A stretch of 64,000 bases of DNA from Carnobacterium inhibens subsp. inhibens DSM 13024 (GCF_000746825.1 NZ_JQIV01000006.1:744001-808000); one strand, 5' to 3'; numbered from the stretch's first letter, positions 51,874-60,454 are shown. Translations and numbers: made by a program. Notes: generated by a model not told the origin, from the letters alone.

Positions 51874-52374
51874 TTACTCTTTTATTTCTTCCTCTTTTGT
51901 CGGATGGAGATAAAGATAAATGAGATATACGCCCATTAAAGCAACAACAAGAGCAAAAGCAATCGGTTTTTGTAAGAAGGTAATAACGTATCCAAAATAA
52001 GGAATAAGCAATTTTTGAATCCCAATATAAGATTCTTCTGCTACAAATCCTTGATCTTGGATATTGTTTGCGTCCCCTTTTGTAACTAATCCTTCTTCTG
52101 TCTTATCCATTACTCTATGTGTAACGATTTCTGTATTGTATTCGAAAGTTACAACATCTCCGGTTTCAATATCATCATAGGGCCCTATTTCAACAATAAT
52201 GAAATCTCCAACTGATATTTTAGGTTCCATACTTCCACTTACTACAGTGTAGCCTTTATACCCAAATAACCCGCTACTATCTGGTGCAGAAAAGAAGCTA
52301 ATTCCGGCGATTACGACAAAAATAAGAACTGCAACTAACACTATTGTATTTCCAATATATTTTACTATCTTCAT
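51874..52374 (-). CDS. sipW: SipW-type signal peptidase I
   Basis: A 166-residue membrane protease of the ER/archaeal type. The catalytic Ser is in VSGSMEP (Ser48), the His that replaces the usual Lys is in TEIVTHRV (His86), and the Asp is in TKGDANN (Asp101); this spacing matches SipW of B. subtilis from memory. Two membrane helices (IVLVAVLIFVVIAGISFF and IAFALVVALMGVYLIYLYL) frame the extracytoplasmic domain. It should cut the pre-proteins encoded downstream (TasA-like and the large secreted protein). GCGAGGAAATTT precedes the ATG. The gene has its own terminator, so the module is three transcription units. Confidence 0.93.
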   Translation of the reverse strand: MKIVKYIGNTIVLVAVLIFVVIAGISFFSAPDSSGLFGYKGYTVVSGSMEPKISVGDFIIVEIGPYDDIETGDVVTFEYNTEIVTHRVMDKTEEGLVTKGDANNIQDQGFVAEESYIGIQKLLIPYFGYVITFLQKPIAFALVVALMGVYLIYLYLHPTKEEEIKE

Positions 52375-52473
52375 TTTTAAATTTCCTCGCTATCTTCACG
52401 TTTTCATTAAAGATAGCATATCTCACTTATTAAATCTATCGTATTTCCTTTATGGCCAAACAAAAATCATGAA

Positions 52474-53598
52474 TTAATCATAAAAAGTTTTATCTACTAA
52501 ACATGCATTATATTCATTTTGTAATTGATTCTTGGATAAATTAGGTCGGACAACATAAATGGATTGAGATGTTTGAAAAGCATTCGTTAAGCCAACAGTG
52601 ATACTCTCAGGAATCGACTTATCTTGTAAACGACTATAGACTAATCCAGCACAAAAGGCTTCATTCATTCCCCAATTATAGCGATCATCTTGTTCACTTG
52701 AATAATTAAAAATCTGAACACCGTCTTCTTGACTTCCATAAGCAATTTTAGTGCTTCCTTTAGAAATAATAACGTGTTCTGTACCTTTACCTAACCATTT
52801 TTTTACAGCATCCTTTAAATCCTCATCCGTTTCGACTTCCATATCAAAGTAAGCTGCTGTTTCATTGTGTTTCGTGACCAACACCTTTATCCCACCTAAA
52901 TAATCCGGCAAATTGTTTAGACGCTGGACGGAGACGGTCATTAATGCAATTGGAATATTGTATTTAGTAGCAAAACTCTTTAAAAACTCTATGGTATCTT
53001 TCGGACAATTCAAATCAGCAATGATATATTTTGAACGCTTTAACACAGAAAGGTGCTTACTGAGCCATTCAGGCGTCATTTTATCAAAAATATCCACTTC
53101 AGCTAAGCCTAAAACCATTTCTCCATTCATATCTATGACTTCCATAAACGTTCCAGTAGGACAGCCTTCAATTCTATCAACAGCTTTAAGATTCATAAAA
53201 TGTTCCGATTGATTTTCAATCATCTTCCATTCTGTATCATTTCCCGTAACAGAAAACAGCATCACTTTTTCTTCTAACCGTCCTAAATTTTCAGCAACGT
53301 TGCGTGCTACACCTCCAACATTGGTACGTGATTGCACATTATGAGACGTCCCTTGAATCATCTTATCTTTTACCAAATAGCGACGATCAATATTTGCTCC
53401 GCCAATACAAATGATTGGTTCTTCTTCATTTAATACATATGCTTTTCCTAATAAATAATCTTTTTTAACAAGCCCTGAAATAAGATTAGCTGTAGCTGAA
53501 CGAGATAAGCCAATAGTATCAGCTAATTCTTGTTGCGGTATAAAAGGGTTATCACGAATAGATTCTAAAATTAACTTTTCTTTTTCATTAAGGCTCAT
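52474..53598 (-). CDS. Winged-helix/PfkB sugar-kinase fusion with altered catalytic motif
   Basis: A 374-residue protein. Residues 1-55 form a MarR-like winged helix (LILESIRDNPFIPQQELADT, IGLSRSATANLISGLVKKDY). A PfkB/ribokinase domain follows: IICIGGANIDRRY, TNVGGVARNVAENLGRL, GCPTGTFMEVIDMNGEMVLG and VLVTKHNETAAYF. The expected GAGDAF anion-hole motif is GMNEAF at residues 310-315, so the catalytic Asp is Glu. HTH-PfkB fusions are often pseudouridine or sugar kinases acting as regulators; this copy may be a sensor with weak or no kinase activity. AAGGAAT precedes the ATG and a small ORF overlaps its start by 11 bases. Confidence 0.85.
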   Translation of the reverse strand: MSLNEKEKLILESIRDNPFIPQQELADTIGLSRSATANLISGLVKKDYLLGKAYVLNEEEPIICIGGANIDRRYLVKDKMIQGTSHNVQSRTNVGGVARNVAENLGRLEEKVMLFSVTGNDTEWKMIENQSEHFMNLKAVDRIEGCPTGTFMEVIDMNGEMVLGLAEVDIFDKMTPEWLSKHLSVLKRSKYIIADLNCPKDTIEFLKSFATKYNIPIALMTVSVQRLNNLPDYLGGIKVLVTKHNETAAYFDMEVETDEDLKDAVKKWLGKGTEHVIISKGSTKIAYGSQEDGVQIFNYSSEQDDRYNWGMNEAFCAGLVYSRLQDKSIPESITVGLTNAFQTSQSIYVVRPNLSKNQLQNEYNACLVDKTFYD

Positions 53599-53872
53599 GA
53601 GTGTGTATTCCTTTCTTGTTACATCTTTCTACATTCACTTTAGCATTCTTTTGAATCAACTGATTTTCCCCATCTATTGCTTGCAACTCATGTTCTGTTA
53701 CGTTACTAATAGCTGTAGTAATTAAGACCTCTAAAGTATCAGATCCATAAGCATAAACGATGCAAATCGTTCCTTCATTGTTTAATTTATAAATCCTCCT
53801 ACAATTATTGTAAGCCTTCTCATATAAATCATGATTATTACAAGATGCCTTTATTTGTAGTGACTTACCCAT
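53588..53872 (-). CDS. Small hypothetical protein upstream of the HTH-PfkB gene
   Basis: A 94-residue ORF with a weak ribosome binding site (AATAGACAATG) but with the promoter at 53911-53939 placed 30-40 bases upstream, and a stop that overlaps the next gene by 11 bases (ATGAG), a typical coupled arrangement. The protein has three Cys (SCNNHD, NNCRRIY, VERCNKK) and is otherwise polar; no family was recognised. It could encode a small regulatory partner of the HTH-PfkB protein, which is context only. A shadow of leader sequence cannot be excluded. Confidence 0.5.
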   Translation of the reverse strand: MGKSLQIKASCNNHDLYEKAYNNCRRIYKLNNEGTICIVYAYGSDTLEVLITTAISNVTEHELQAIDGENQLIQKNAKVNVERCNKKGIHTHEP

Positions 53873-53910
53873 TGTCTATTTTTTGATTATCAATTCGATT
53901 GATATTCATT

Positions 53911-53939
53911 ATTTTAACGTAGATAAAGCTTAATTTCAA
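53911..53939 (-). promoter_or_regulatory. Promoter of the HTH-PfkB operon with an inverted repeat
   Basis: On the minus strand TTGAAA and TAAAAT are 17 bases apart. Just downstream lies TATCAAT-TCG-ATTGATA (53888-53904), and CTTTTAC-ATG-GTAAAAG (53952-53969 approx.) lies just upstream; both are operator candidates for the winged helix protein encoded there. Confidence 0.55.
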
Positions 53940-54089
53940 TTTACTTACCTTTTACATGGTAAAAGAGCAAAAGAATTATTTTAATCATCAAATTAAATTG
54001 CTGCTAACCGGTTTATTATTAATGGACAATCATCTTCTAAAATTGCTCTTGTTTGTCCACTGTTTAGTAAAAATGACAGAAATAAACTA

Positions 54090-54147
54090 AAAAAGATAAA
54101 ATTCCGTTTTCAGCCTTAGCTGTTTAAGGGAACTTTATCTTTTTTTG
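54090..54147 (-). terminator. Terminator after the PII-like gene
   Basis: AAAAAGATAAAATTCC and GGGAACTTTATCTTTTT form a long stem with a wide loop, followed by a T-run on the minus strand. Confidence 0.75.
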
Positions 54148-54170
54148 GACTAACAAGATGAGAGCAATCT

Positions 54171-54839
54171 TTAGAATAATCCTCTTGTGTTTGATACATC
54201 AATTGTGAAGAGTACACCGTTTCCGGGTTGTTCGATTTTCATGGCGTTGCTGATGGATGCTACTACAGCATCTGTGGTGTGTTGCTCGGTAAGGATCATG
54301 ACAACCTCTTTTTCTGGTTCAATATCCATTGAAAACAATCTACTTGTTTCATGGCTGCCGGAACCACGAGCGTTGATAACTGTTCCTCCTTGAGATCCAG
54401 CTGCAACAGCAGCATCGATCACTTCTTCTGCTTGGCCACGATCGACAATCGTAAATATAGCTTGATGCATAATATCCTCAACCTTTCTGCTGTGAGCATC
54501 TTGATTATAGACGCAATTTCGGTTTCCTAATAAATTTGCTAAAGGAATCGTAAAGGCGATTCCACGATTTCTTTTTTTCAATTGTAATTTTTCAGTTAAA
54601 GTATCTAATGCTTCTTCAGCTGTTTCTTTGCGTGCTGCCATAATTAATATTTCTTTTTTGACATCTTCTACTCCAAAGAATTTCAATGCTGAATTAGAGG
54701 CTGTTCCCAATCCTCGAAAAACGGTTCCGCCTGATATACCGCATTTTTTTGCAATTTGAAGGGCTCTGCTCCCTGTTCCATTATTGACTACTAAGAACAG
54801 CATATCAAAGTCCATTCCCTCTATAATCGTATTACTCAT
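54171..54839 (-). CDS. PII-like nitrogen-regulator-fold protein (duplicated)
   Basis: The start at 54839 has GGAGGACTCC upstream. The 222-residue protein is a tandem duplication of the PII-like ferredoxin fold: first half FDMLFLVVNNGTGSRALQIA and GGTVFRGLGTASNSALKFFG, second half IFTIVDRGQAEEVIDAAVAA and GGTVINARGSGSHETSR. The T-loop region with Tyr51 of classical GlnB is absent. It overlaps the DUF1538 gene by 8 bases (ATGAGTAA); the pair is a recurrent arrangement. It probably binds a nucleotide and controls the membrane partner, which is inference. Confidence 0.8.
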   Translation of the reverse strand: MSNTIIEGMDFDMLFLVVNNGTGSRALQIAKKCGISGGTVFRGLGTASNSALKFFGVEDVKKEILIMAARKETAEEALDTLTEKLQLKKRNRGIAFTIPLANLLGNRNCVYNQDAHSRKVEDIMHQAIFTIVDRGQAEEVIDAAVAAGSQGGTVINARGSGSHETSRLFSMDIEPEKEVVMILTEQHTTDAVVASISNAMKIEQPGNGVLFTIDVSNTRGLF

Positions 54840-56322
54840 TCGATTGGAGTCCTCCTTTACGAGATTTGATTTTGAATAACAAACCAAGTATTTCTAATGT
54901 AATAATCGGCATCATTGCCACCATTGCGATCATACCAAATCCGTCTAACAAGACGTTAGCACCTTCAATCGATTCAGCTGCTCCTTGAACAAACGCTAAA
55001 ATGAACGTGGCTGTCATTGGTCCAGAAGCTACACCACCAGCATCAAATGCCATTCCGACAAACATTTTAGGCGTGACATACATTAATCCAATAGCTACAA
55101 TGTAACCTGGTAAGATAAAGTGCCATAGTTGTAAACCAGGAACTAAGATACGAATCATTGATAAAAGAACGGCTAAACCGACACCAATAGATAGAGCTGT
55201 TAGTACAACTTTTCTCTTAACATATCCATTTGTTACATCTTCAATTTGATGCGTCAACACATATACAGCTGGTTCAGCTAATATGGTTACGATTCCTAGT
55301 ACAAAAGCAACGATCAAGACATATAGGCTATTGTCCAATGCCGCTACAGTATATCCTACCACACTTCCAACTTCCATGAAACCAGCATTTACTCCAACTA
55401 AGAAAATAACTAAACCAATGAAAACATATAAGGCACCTTTTAAAATCTTAACTAACTTTCTTTTCGATAATTTTAAGAAAAAGACTTGGTATAGTAAGAA
55501 AATGGAAATAATTGGTACTAAAGCAATTAAGATTTCTTTTGTAATCGTAGGAAAATGATGAAGAAATGGTGCGATAACCGATTCAGAACCGCTTAAATCG
55601 ACTGCTAAACTTCCTGAAAGTTCATCTTGTCCGCCAAGTATGTTCATCATCATAACTGCAATAATGGCTCCTGAAGAAGAAACGGCTACTAATCCAAAAC
55701 TGTCTTTTTCAGATGCTTTTCCATTTTTTTTCAAATTCGATACACCTAAAGCTAAAGCCAACATAAACGGAACAGTTAAAGCACCTGTAGTCGCTCCAGA
55801 AGCGTCAAAGGCGATGGCTAAAAATTCATTTGATGTAAATAATGAAAGAATAAAAATAACAAAATAAATTCCTGTTAATAATTTGTATAAAGGAATATTA
55901 AACACGATCCGTAACAAACCAATGGTCATCATAATTGCAATCCCGATCGAAACATAAATCAGTATACTTGAGTTATTGATGAGTCCTCCTGTTACGTCTG
56001 AGATTTGATTTGCTAAAATATGCAGATCAGGTTCAGCTATTGAAATAAAGAAGCCTAACACGATCCCCGCCACAGCAACAATCCAAACCTTATTACTTTT
56101 AGCAATTCCTTTTCCTAGATTGGTCCCGATCGGGGTGATCCCTATATCCGTTCCTAATAAGAAAATTGCTAGTCCTATTACTACAAATAAAGCACCTAAT
56201 AAGAAACGCAGTAATAAATTCGTTTCAAGTGGCGCTATGGTAAAATGCAATATCAAAACGATTGCAACAATTGGTAAAACTGAGAGCAACACTTCTTTAA
56301 ATTTTTCTGTAAGTATATTCAA
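54832..56322 (-). CDS. DUF1538 family membrane protein
   Basis: A 496-residue protein with about 12-14 helices built from two related halves: LLGALFVVIGLAIFLLGTDIG and GALYVFIGLVIFLVGVNAGF, each with FISIAEPDLHILANQISDVT or ILAEPAVYVLTHQIEDVTNG, the DUF1538 signature. It has a TTG start with AAGGATG 12 bases upstream. The family is thought to transport an unidentified solute, possibly a cation or acid; the repeated E-P...H motif could bind it. It is coupled to the PII-like gene, which probably gates it. The function is inferred only. Confidence 0.87.
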   Translation of the reverse strand: MNILTEKFKEVLLSVLPIVAIVLILHFTIAPLETNLLLRFLLGALFVVIGLAIFLLGTDIGITPIGTNLGKGIAKSNKVWIVAVAGIVLGFFISIAEPDLHILANQISDVTGGLINNSSILIYVSIGIAIMMTIGLLRIVFNIPLYKLLTGIYFVIFILSLFTSNEFLAIAFDASGATTGALTVPFMLALALGVSNLKKNGKASEKDSFGLVAVSSSGAIIAVMMMNILGGQDELSGSLAVDLSGSESVIAPFLHHFPTITKEILIALVPIISIFLLYQVFFLKLSKRKLVKILKGALYVFIGLVIFLVGVNAGFMEVGSVVGYTVAALDNSLYVLIVAFVLGIVTILAEPAVYVLTHQIEDVTNGYVKRKVVLTALSIGVGLAVLLSMIRILVPGLQLWHFILPGYIVAIGLMYVTPKMFVGMAFDAGGVASGPMTATFILAFVQGAAESIEGANVLLDGFGMIAMVAMMPIITLEILGLLFKIKSRKGGLQSNE

Positions 56323-56661
56323 ATAAACGACACATCCTTCCTAATTTTGGTAGTTCCGTCTTTACTTAATGAGAATTGCTGAAGAAAACAAAAAGATGAT
56401 TTGCCGTCCTTTTATCTATTCGTTTAACATGAAAGTTTTTTGCTTTCATCAACCACTCATGCAAGCACCCACTTTACTACCCATAATAAATTGTACCATA
56501 AAATTGACTAAAAATAAAATCTGTATTCCTACACGTTGAATCTATATATTGAAAAAGAGTGGCTGTAGACTAGATAAATAGACAAAAAAAGCCGGACTTC
56601 TTAAGTTAGAAGCCCGACTTTTTTCATTAAGGTCTTATAAAGTAGGACCTTGATTATTTGT
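56323..56661. other. Leader and intergenic region upstream of the DUF1538 gene
   Basis: 339 bases. The minus strand has a candidate extended -10, TGGTACAAT near 56492-56500, and a leader of about 170 bases with a small hairpin (ATGAAAG/CTTTCAT, about 56428-56449). I could not match it to a known riboswitch. The left side of the gap also holds the terminator of the channel-like gene (56585-56624). Confidence 0.5.
56585..56624 (-). terminator. Terminator after the mechanosensitive-channel-like gene
   Basis: On the minus strand the arms pair fully if two G-U wobbles are allowed (AAAAAAGTCGGGCTTCT with its partner) and a T-run follows. Confidence 0.82.
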
Positions 56662-57897
56662 TTATTTATTTTCTTTATCCATTTTTTTATCTAATTTAGC
56701 CAATTGGCTTTTAGCAAAGTCACGTCCACCGACACCAAATGCAATAGCAAAGGCAACAGACAAAGCACCTAAGATCAAGATAAAGGCTAAGTTAACAATA
56801 CTTGTAGCAAATTTTAATTGATCTAATGCCATAAAGACAGATAAAACAATTAAAATGTATTTCAACGTTTCGCCGGCAAATTTATTCCCAGTTGATTTTG
56901 AAATGAATCCTCCAAGTACCGTTCCACCTACAACACCGATTCCTAAAATAACTAATGCACTAAGGACTAATGGCAAGTAAGCGATGATTGCTGAACCAAT
57001 AGTGTTTAAGACTTCTAAGTTTAAGACATTTAATGCTTCAACTAGGAAGAACACGCCGATAACTACAGCAACGATTTGACCAATAATTTTAGCTAAGTCA
57101 AAGTTCATATTACCTAAGTTTTTAACGTATTTTGTTAAATTATTGATACCTGAGCTTGAAAGTAAGTCAGTCAACATTTCACCAACAAATTTAGCAATAA
57201 CGATTCCTACAGCTAATAAGATGATCGCTACAATAATATTTGGAATAGCAGCTAAAATTTGGTTCAATACTTCTACGATTGGACGAGAAATGGAATCAAT
57301 ATTTAATGTTTCTAAAGCAATCGTTACGATTGGAATCAAGATAACAATGTAAACAATGTTTCCTAATACTTTAGCCATTGTACTCTTTTGTCCTGCAGAA
57401 GGTGTAGCTGGTTTTTCTGAACTAGAACTTGTAAACTTCGATACCCATTTATCGATATTTAAAGTTACAGCTAAATTGTAAACTAAATTTTTAACAAAAC
57501 GAGCAACGAATACGCCAATAGCAATAATCACTACTGCAGCGAATAAGTTAGGCAAGAAATTCAACGCCGTGTCAAACATATTAGAGATTGGTCGAGCGAC
57601 CGCATCTAATCCCAACATACCTAAAATACCAGGTAAGAATAATAACCATACTAAGAAATAAAGGACTTGTGATAGGGAGTCGATGGTTTTGTCGGCTTGT
57701 TCTTGTGAATTCGTTACACCCCATTTGGTTAATAGTCTGCCAAATCCGGCTGCTTTCAACCCTTTTTGAACAGCTTTCTTAACTAATGTAGCGATAATCC
57801 AAGCTAGCAATAATAGCAAGACAGCTCCTAGTAGCGTCGGCAGAAAATCAAAAAATGAATGTAGTCCCGAATTAAATGAATCTGATACATTGTTCAT
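56662..57897 (-). CDS. Mechanosensitive ion channel-like (TM_helix repeat) protein
   Basis: The ATG at 57897 has GAGGAG upstream; an in-frame ATG three codons earlier is too close to it. The 411-residue protein has repeated pairs of helices, each opening with LLGAVLLLLLAWIIATLVKK, NLFAAVVIIAIGVFVARFVK or NIIVAIILLAVGIVIAKFVG. This is the conserved TM helix family (PF05552-like) found in MscS-related proteins without the MscS beta domain. It may gate ions or serve as an osmotic sensor. A charged tail ends KLDKKMDKENK. Function is not experimentally defined here. Confidence 0.8.
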   Translation of the reverse strand: MNNVSDSFNSGLHSFFDFLPTLLGAVLLLLLAWIIATLVKKAVQKGLKAAGFGRLLTKWGVTNSQEQADKTIDSLSQVLYFLVWLLFLPGILGMLGLDAVARPISNMFDTALNFLPNLFAAVVIIAIGVFVARFVKNLVYNLAVTLNIDKWVSKFTSSSSEKPATPSAGQKSTMAKVLGNIVYIVILIPIVTIALETLNIDSISRPIVEVLNQILAAIPNIIVAIILLAVGIVIAKFVGEMLTDLLSSSGINNLTKYVKNLGNMNFDLAKIIGQIVAVVIGVFFLVEALNVLNLEVLNTIGSAIIAYLPLVLSALVILGIGVVGGTVLGGFISKSTGNKFAGETLKYILIVLSVFMALDQLKFATSIVNLAFILILGALSVAFAIAFGVGGRDFAKSQLAKLDKKMDKENK

Positions 57898-58073
57898 ACT
57901 TAACATCTCCTCTTTTTTATAATGTTTTGCTTTACAATTACTAGTATAGCGGATGTCTATTTTTTAACAAAATAATATGCATTATCTAATTCATTACTTC
58001 TTGAGAAAACAAGTTTGAATACCTATTCTATCAGTATCTATAAGGCTTTAACCATTGACTTCACTAAACAACA

Positions 58074-58109
58074 TTGTTATATTTTAACAAGTAACGTTTC
58101 TACTATAAT
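58074..58109 (+). promoter_or_regulatory. MATE gene promoter with an inverted repeat
   Basis: TATAAT is at 58104-58109; TTGTTA-TATTT-TAACAA (58074-58090) is an inverted repeat over the -35 position. It looks like a repressor site of the MarR or TetR type, but no such gene adjoins it. Confidence 0.5.
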
Positions 58110-58125
58110 AGATAAAAAGAGGTGT

Positions 58126-59475
58126 ATGATTATTAAAAAAAATCGGCTTGAAACAGAGTCTATTCCTAAATTATTAGTAGAATTTTCAATACCTGCAATC
58201 ATAGGAATGTTGGTTAATGCCATTTACAATATTGTGGACCGCATATTTATTGGAAATGATCCCGAATTAGGTTCATTAGGATTAGCAGCTGTTTCCATTA
58301 CTTATCCTGTCACCTTAGTCTTACTTGCATTTGCATTAATGGTTGGTGTTGGAGGATCCACACGTTTCTCGATTAGTTTAGGAAGAAAGGAAAATGAAAA
58401 GGCCAAGTTTTTTTTAGGTAACGGTGTAACTTTAGCTATTATTGCGGGACTTCTTTTTATGATTTTGGGCAATATTTTTATTGAACCTATTTTACGTATA
58501 CTTGGTGCGAGTAATGCTGTTCTTCCCTACGCTACTGATTATTTAAGTGTTATTTTATTTGGAGCAGTTTTCCAAAGTGTCGCTATGGCATTGAATAATT
58601 TCTCAAGAGCAGATGGAAACCCGCGTAATTCGATGATCAGTATGATGATTGGTGCCGGCTTCAACATTGTCTTTGACTACATCTTTATTGTTCAGCTTGG
58701 TTGGGGAATGAAAGGAGCAGCTTATGCTACAATCGGAGGTCAGTTTCTTTCAATGGTGTGGCAGCTTGTTTATTTCTTAGGGCCAAAAGCCAATATTCAA
58801 TTGGTTGTTAAAAATATGAAACTAAAAGCTGCATACGTAAAGGACATTTTGACTACTGGCGTACCTGCTTTCTTGTTACAGATTGCGAATAGTGTACTAA
58901 ATATTGTTATCAACGCAAGTTTAGTGGCTTACGGAGGAGATATTGCTATCTCAGTTGCCGGTATTATAACAAGCGCAACAACTTTGATCATTATGATGGT
59001 TTCCGGATTAGTTCAAGGATTGCAACCGATTATCAGTTACAATACCGGAGCAGAACGTATAGATCGTGTAAAAGAAGCGTTAAAAACAGGAAGCATTATT
59101 GGCGGAATCATCAGCACAACAGGTTTCCTTCTCTTTCAATTCTTCCCTGTATTTGTTATTTCCCTATTTAATCAAGAACCAGAAGTCGTCTCATTGGGAA
59201 TAAAAGCCATTCGAATCTGGACCATTGCATTCCCACTGGTAGGAATCCAAATTGTTTGGGCGAGTTACTTTCAAGCAGTTGGAAAAGTGCAGTTGGCAAG
59301 CTTCTTAAATTTAGCCCGTCAAATCATCTTTTTAATTCCTTTAGTTCTTATTTTGTCTCCTATTTTCGGACTCTATGGCATCTACTCAGCTGTCCCAATA
59401 GCTGAATTTTTAGCCTTTATTGTAACTTTTATCTTCTTGAAGAGTCAGTTCAAACGCTCACAGCATGTACTTTAA
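58126..59475 (+). CDS. MATE family multidrug exporter
   Basis: The ATG at 58126 has AGAGGTG just before it; the longer frame to 58015 is not supported, leaving 449 residues. The protein has 12 helices with the MATE core: PKLLVEFSIPAIIGMLVNAIYNIVDRIFIGN, seen here as PAIIGMLVNAIYNIVDRIFI, then LMVGVGGSTRFSISLGRKEN, NNFSRADGNPRNSMISMMIG and SGLVQGLQPIISYNTGAE. It resembles MepA, a sodium- or proton-coupled exporter of drugs. A strong hairpin terminator follows. The likely substrate is not predictable. Confidence 0.93.
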   Translation: MIIKKNRLETESIPKLLVEFSIPAIIGMLVNAIYNIVDRIFIGNDPELGSLGLAAVSITYPVTLVLLAFALMVGVGGSTRFSISLGRKENEKAKFFLGNGVTLAIIAGLLFMILGNIFIEPILRILGASNAVLPYATDYLSVILFGAVFQSVAMALNNFSRADGNPRNSMISMMIGAGFNIVFDYIFIVQLGWGMKGAAYATIGGQFLSMVWQLVYFLGPKANIQLVVKNMKLKAAYVKDILTTGVPAFLLQIANSVLNIVINASLVAYGGDIAISVAGIITSATTLIIMMVSGLVQGLQPIISYNTGAERIDRVKEALKTGSIIGGIISTTGFLLFQFFPVFVISLFNQEPEVVSLGIKAIRIWTIAFPLVGIQIVWASYFQAVGKVQLASFLNLARQIIFLIPLVLILSPIFGLYGIYSAVPIAEFLAFIVTFIFLKSQFKRSQHVL

Positions 59476-59482
59476 AACAAAA

Positions 59483-59520
59483 GAAAAAGGGGCGAGATTT
59501 TTTATCTCACATCCTTTTTC
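59483..59520. terminator. Bidirectional terminator between MATE and DegV genes
   Basis: GAAAAAGG..GAGAT and ATCTC..CCTTTTTC pair with a small internal loop, with A and T runs on either side. Confidence 0.8.
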
Positions 59521-59524
59521 TTTT

Positions 59525-60394
59525 TTAATTTTGGTACCAATCTGGTCTTTCATCAAAATAAAAGACCCCAATTCCACCGACTCCGATATGAGAACCAAGT
59601 ACTGCCCCAATCCTAAAGACTTGAGTTTGGCAATTTGGTAAGGCTTCTTTAATCATGGTTTCTATTTTTTTTGCGGTCTCTTCATCATCCCCGTGGCTAA
59701 TGCCAATGGTTTGATCAGTAAAATCTCCTACACCATTCTTTACCTCTTCAATCAACTTTTTATAGATTTTTTTCTCTCCACGAACAAGTTTGCTTAATTG
59801 GATAAACCCATCATTGATAATCAAATAAGGTTTAATATTCAACGCTGTTCCAACGTAACCTGTCGTTTTATTAACACGCCCACCTTTTACCAGCCAATTA
59901 AGATCTCTTAGTGTGAATCGATAAAAGACGTGATCAATGTTCCATTCCATTTGGTGCACGATCTCTTCAAAAGGTCTTCCAGCCTCAATCATTTTTAATG
60001 CTTGTAACGCAATAAGTGCTCCACCACCGGCTCCGCCCCTTGAATCAATCAACTTAATTTTTCGCTCAGGGTACTTTTCTTTATAGTCTTCAATAATCTG
60101 ATAAGCAAATTGATAGGTACCAGACATTTTTGATGAAAAAGACAGATAAATCATATCTTCATTTTCTTGGATTCCTTTATCTAATACTTTTGTTAAGGAT
60201 CCATATGAAATTTGAGAAGTTTTTGGTACTTTTCCTGCTCGCATCGCTTCATAAACAGCATCAACAGTGATTTCTTCACCATCCAAATAAGTTTTATCAT
60301 CTAATGTTATGCTAAGAGGAATAACCTCAAAATCGTATTGCTGTTCCATTTCTACATTGCGATCACAGGTTGTATCAATAATTAATTTCGTCAC
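59525..60394 (-). CDS. DegV family fatty-acid-binding protein
   Basis: A 289-residue protein: TKLIIDTTCDRNVEMEQQYD at the start, VPKTSQISYGSLTKVLDKGI, SSKMSGTYQFAYQIIEDYKE, IDSRGGAGGGALIALQALKM and FRFTLRDLNWLVKGGRVNKT (given in parts) are the DegV signature motifs. DegV proteins bind fatty acids and in Firmicutes can be the FakB subunit of fatty acid kinase, presenting exogenous fatty acid to FakA. The GTG start is preceded by AAGGTGAG. No fakA is adjacent. The call is secure for family, moderate for role. Confidence 0.92.
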   Translation of the reverse strand: MTKLIIDTTCDRNVEMEQQYDFEVIPLSITLDDKTYLDGEEITVDAVYEAMRAGKVPKTSQISYGSLTKVLDKGIQENEDMIYLSFSSKMSGTYQFAYQIIEDYKEKYPERKIKLIDSRGGAGGGALIALQALKMIEAGRPFEEIVHQMEWNIDHVFYRFTLRDLNWLVKGGRVNKTTGYVGTALNIKPYLIINDGFIQLSKLVRGEKKIYKKLIEEVKNGVGDFTDQTIGISHGDDEETAKKIETMIKEALPNCQTQVFRIGAVLGSHIGVGGIGVFYFDERPDWYQN

Positions 60395-60454
60395 TTTATC
60401 TCACCTTATCTAATTAAATTTACCAAATTGACCTTCTTTTCCTTACTCTTCTGG

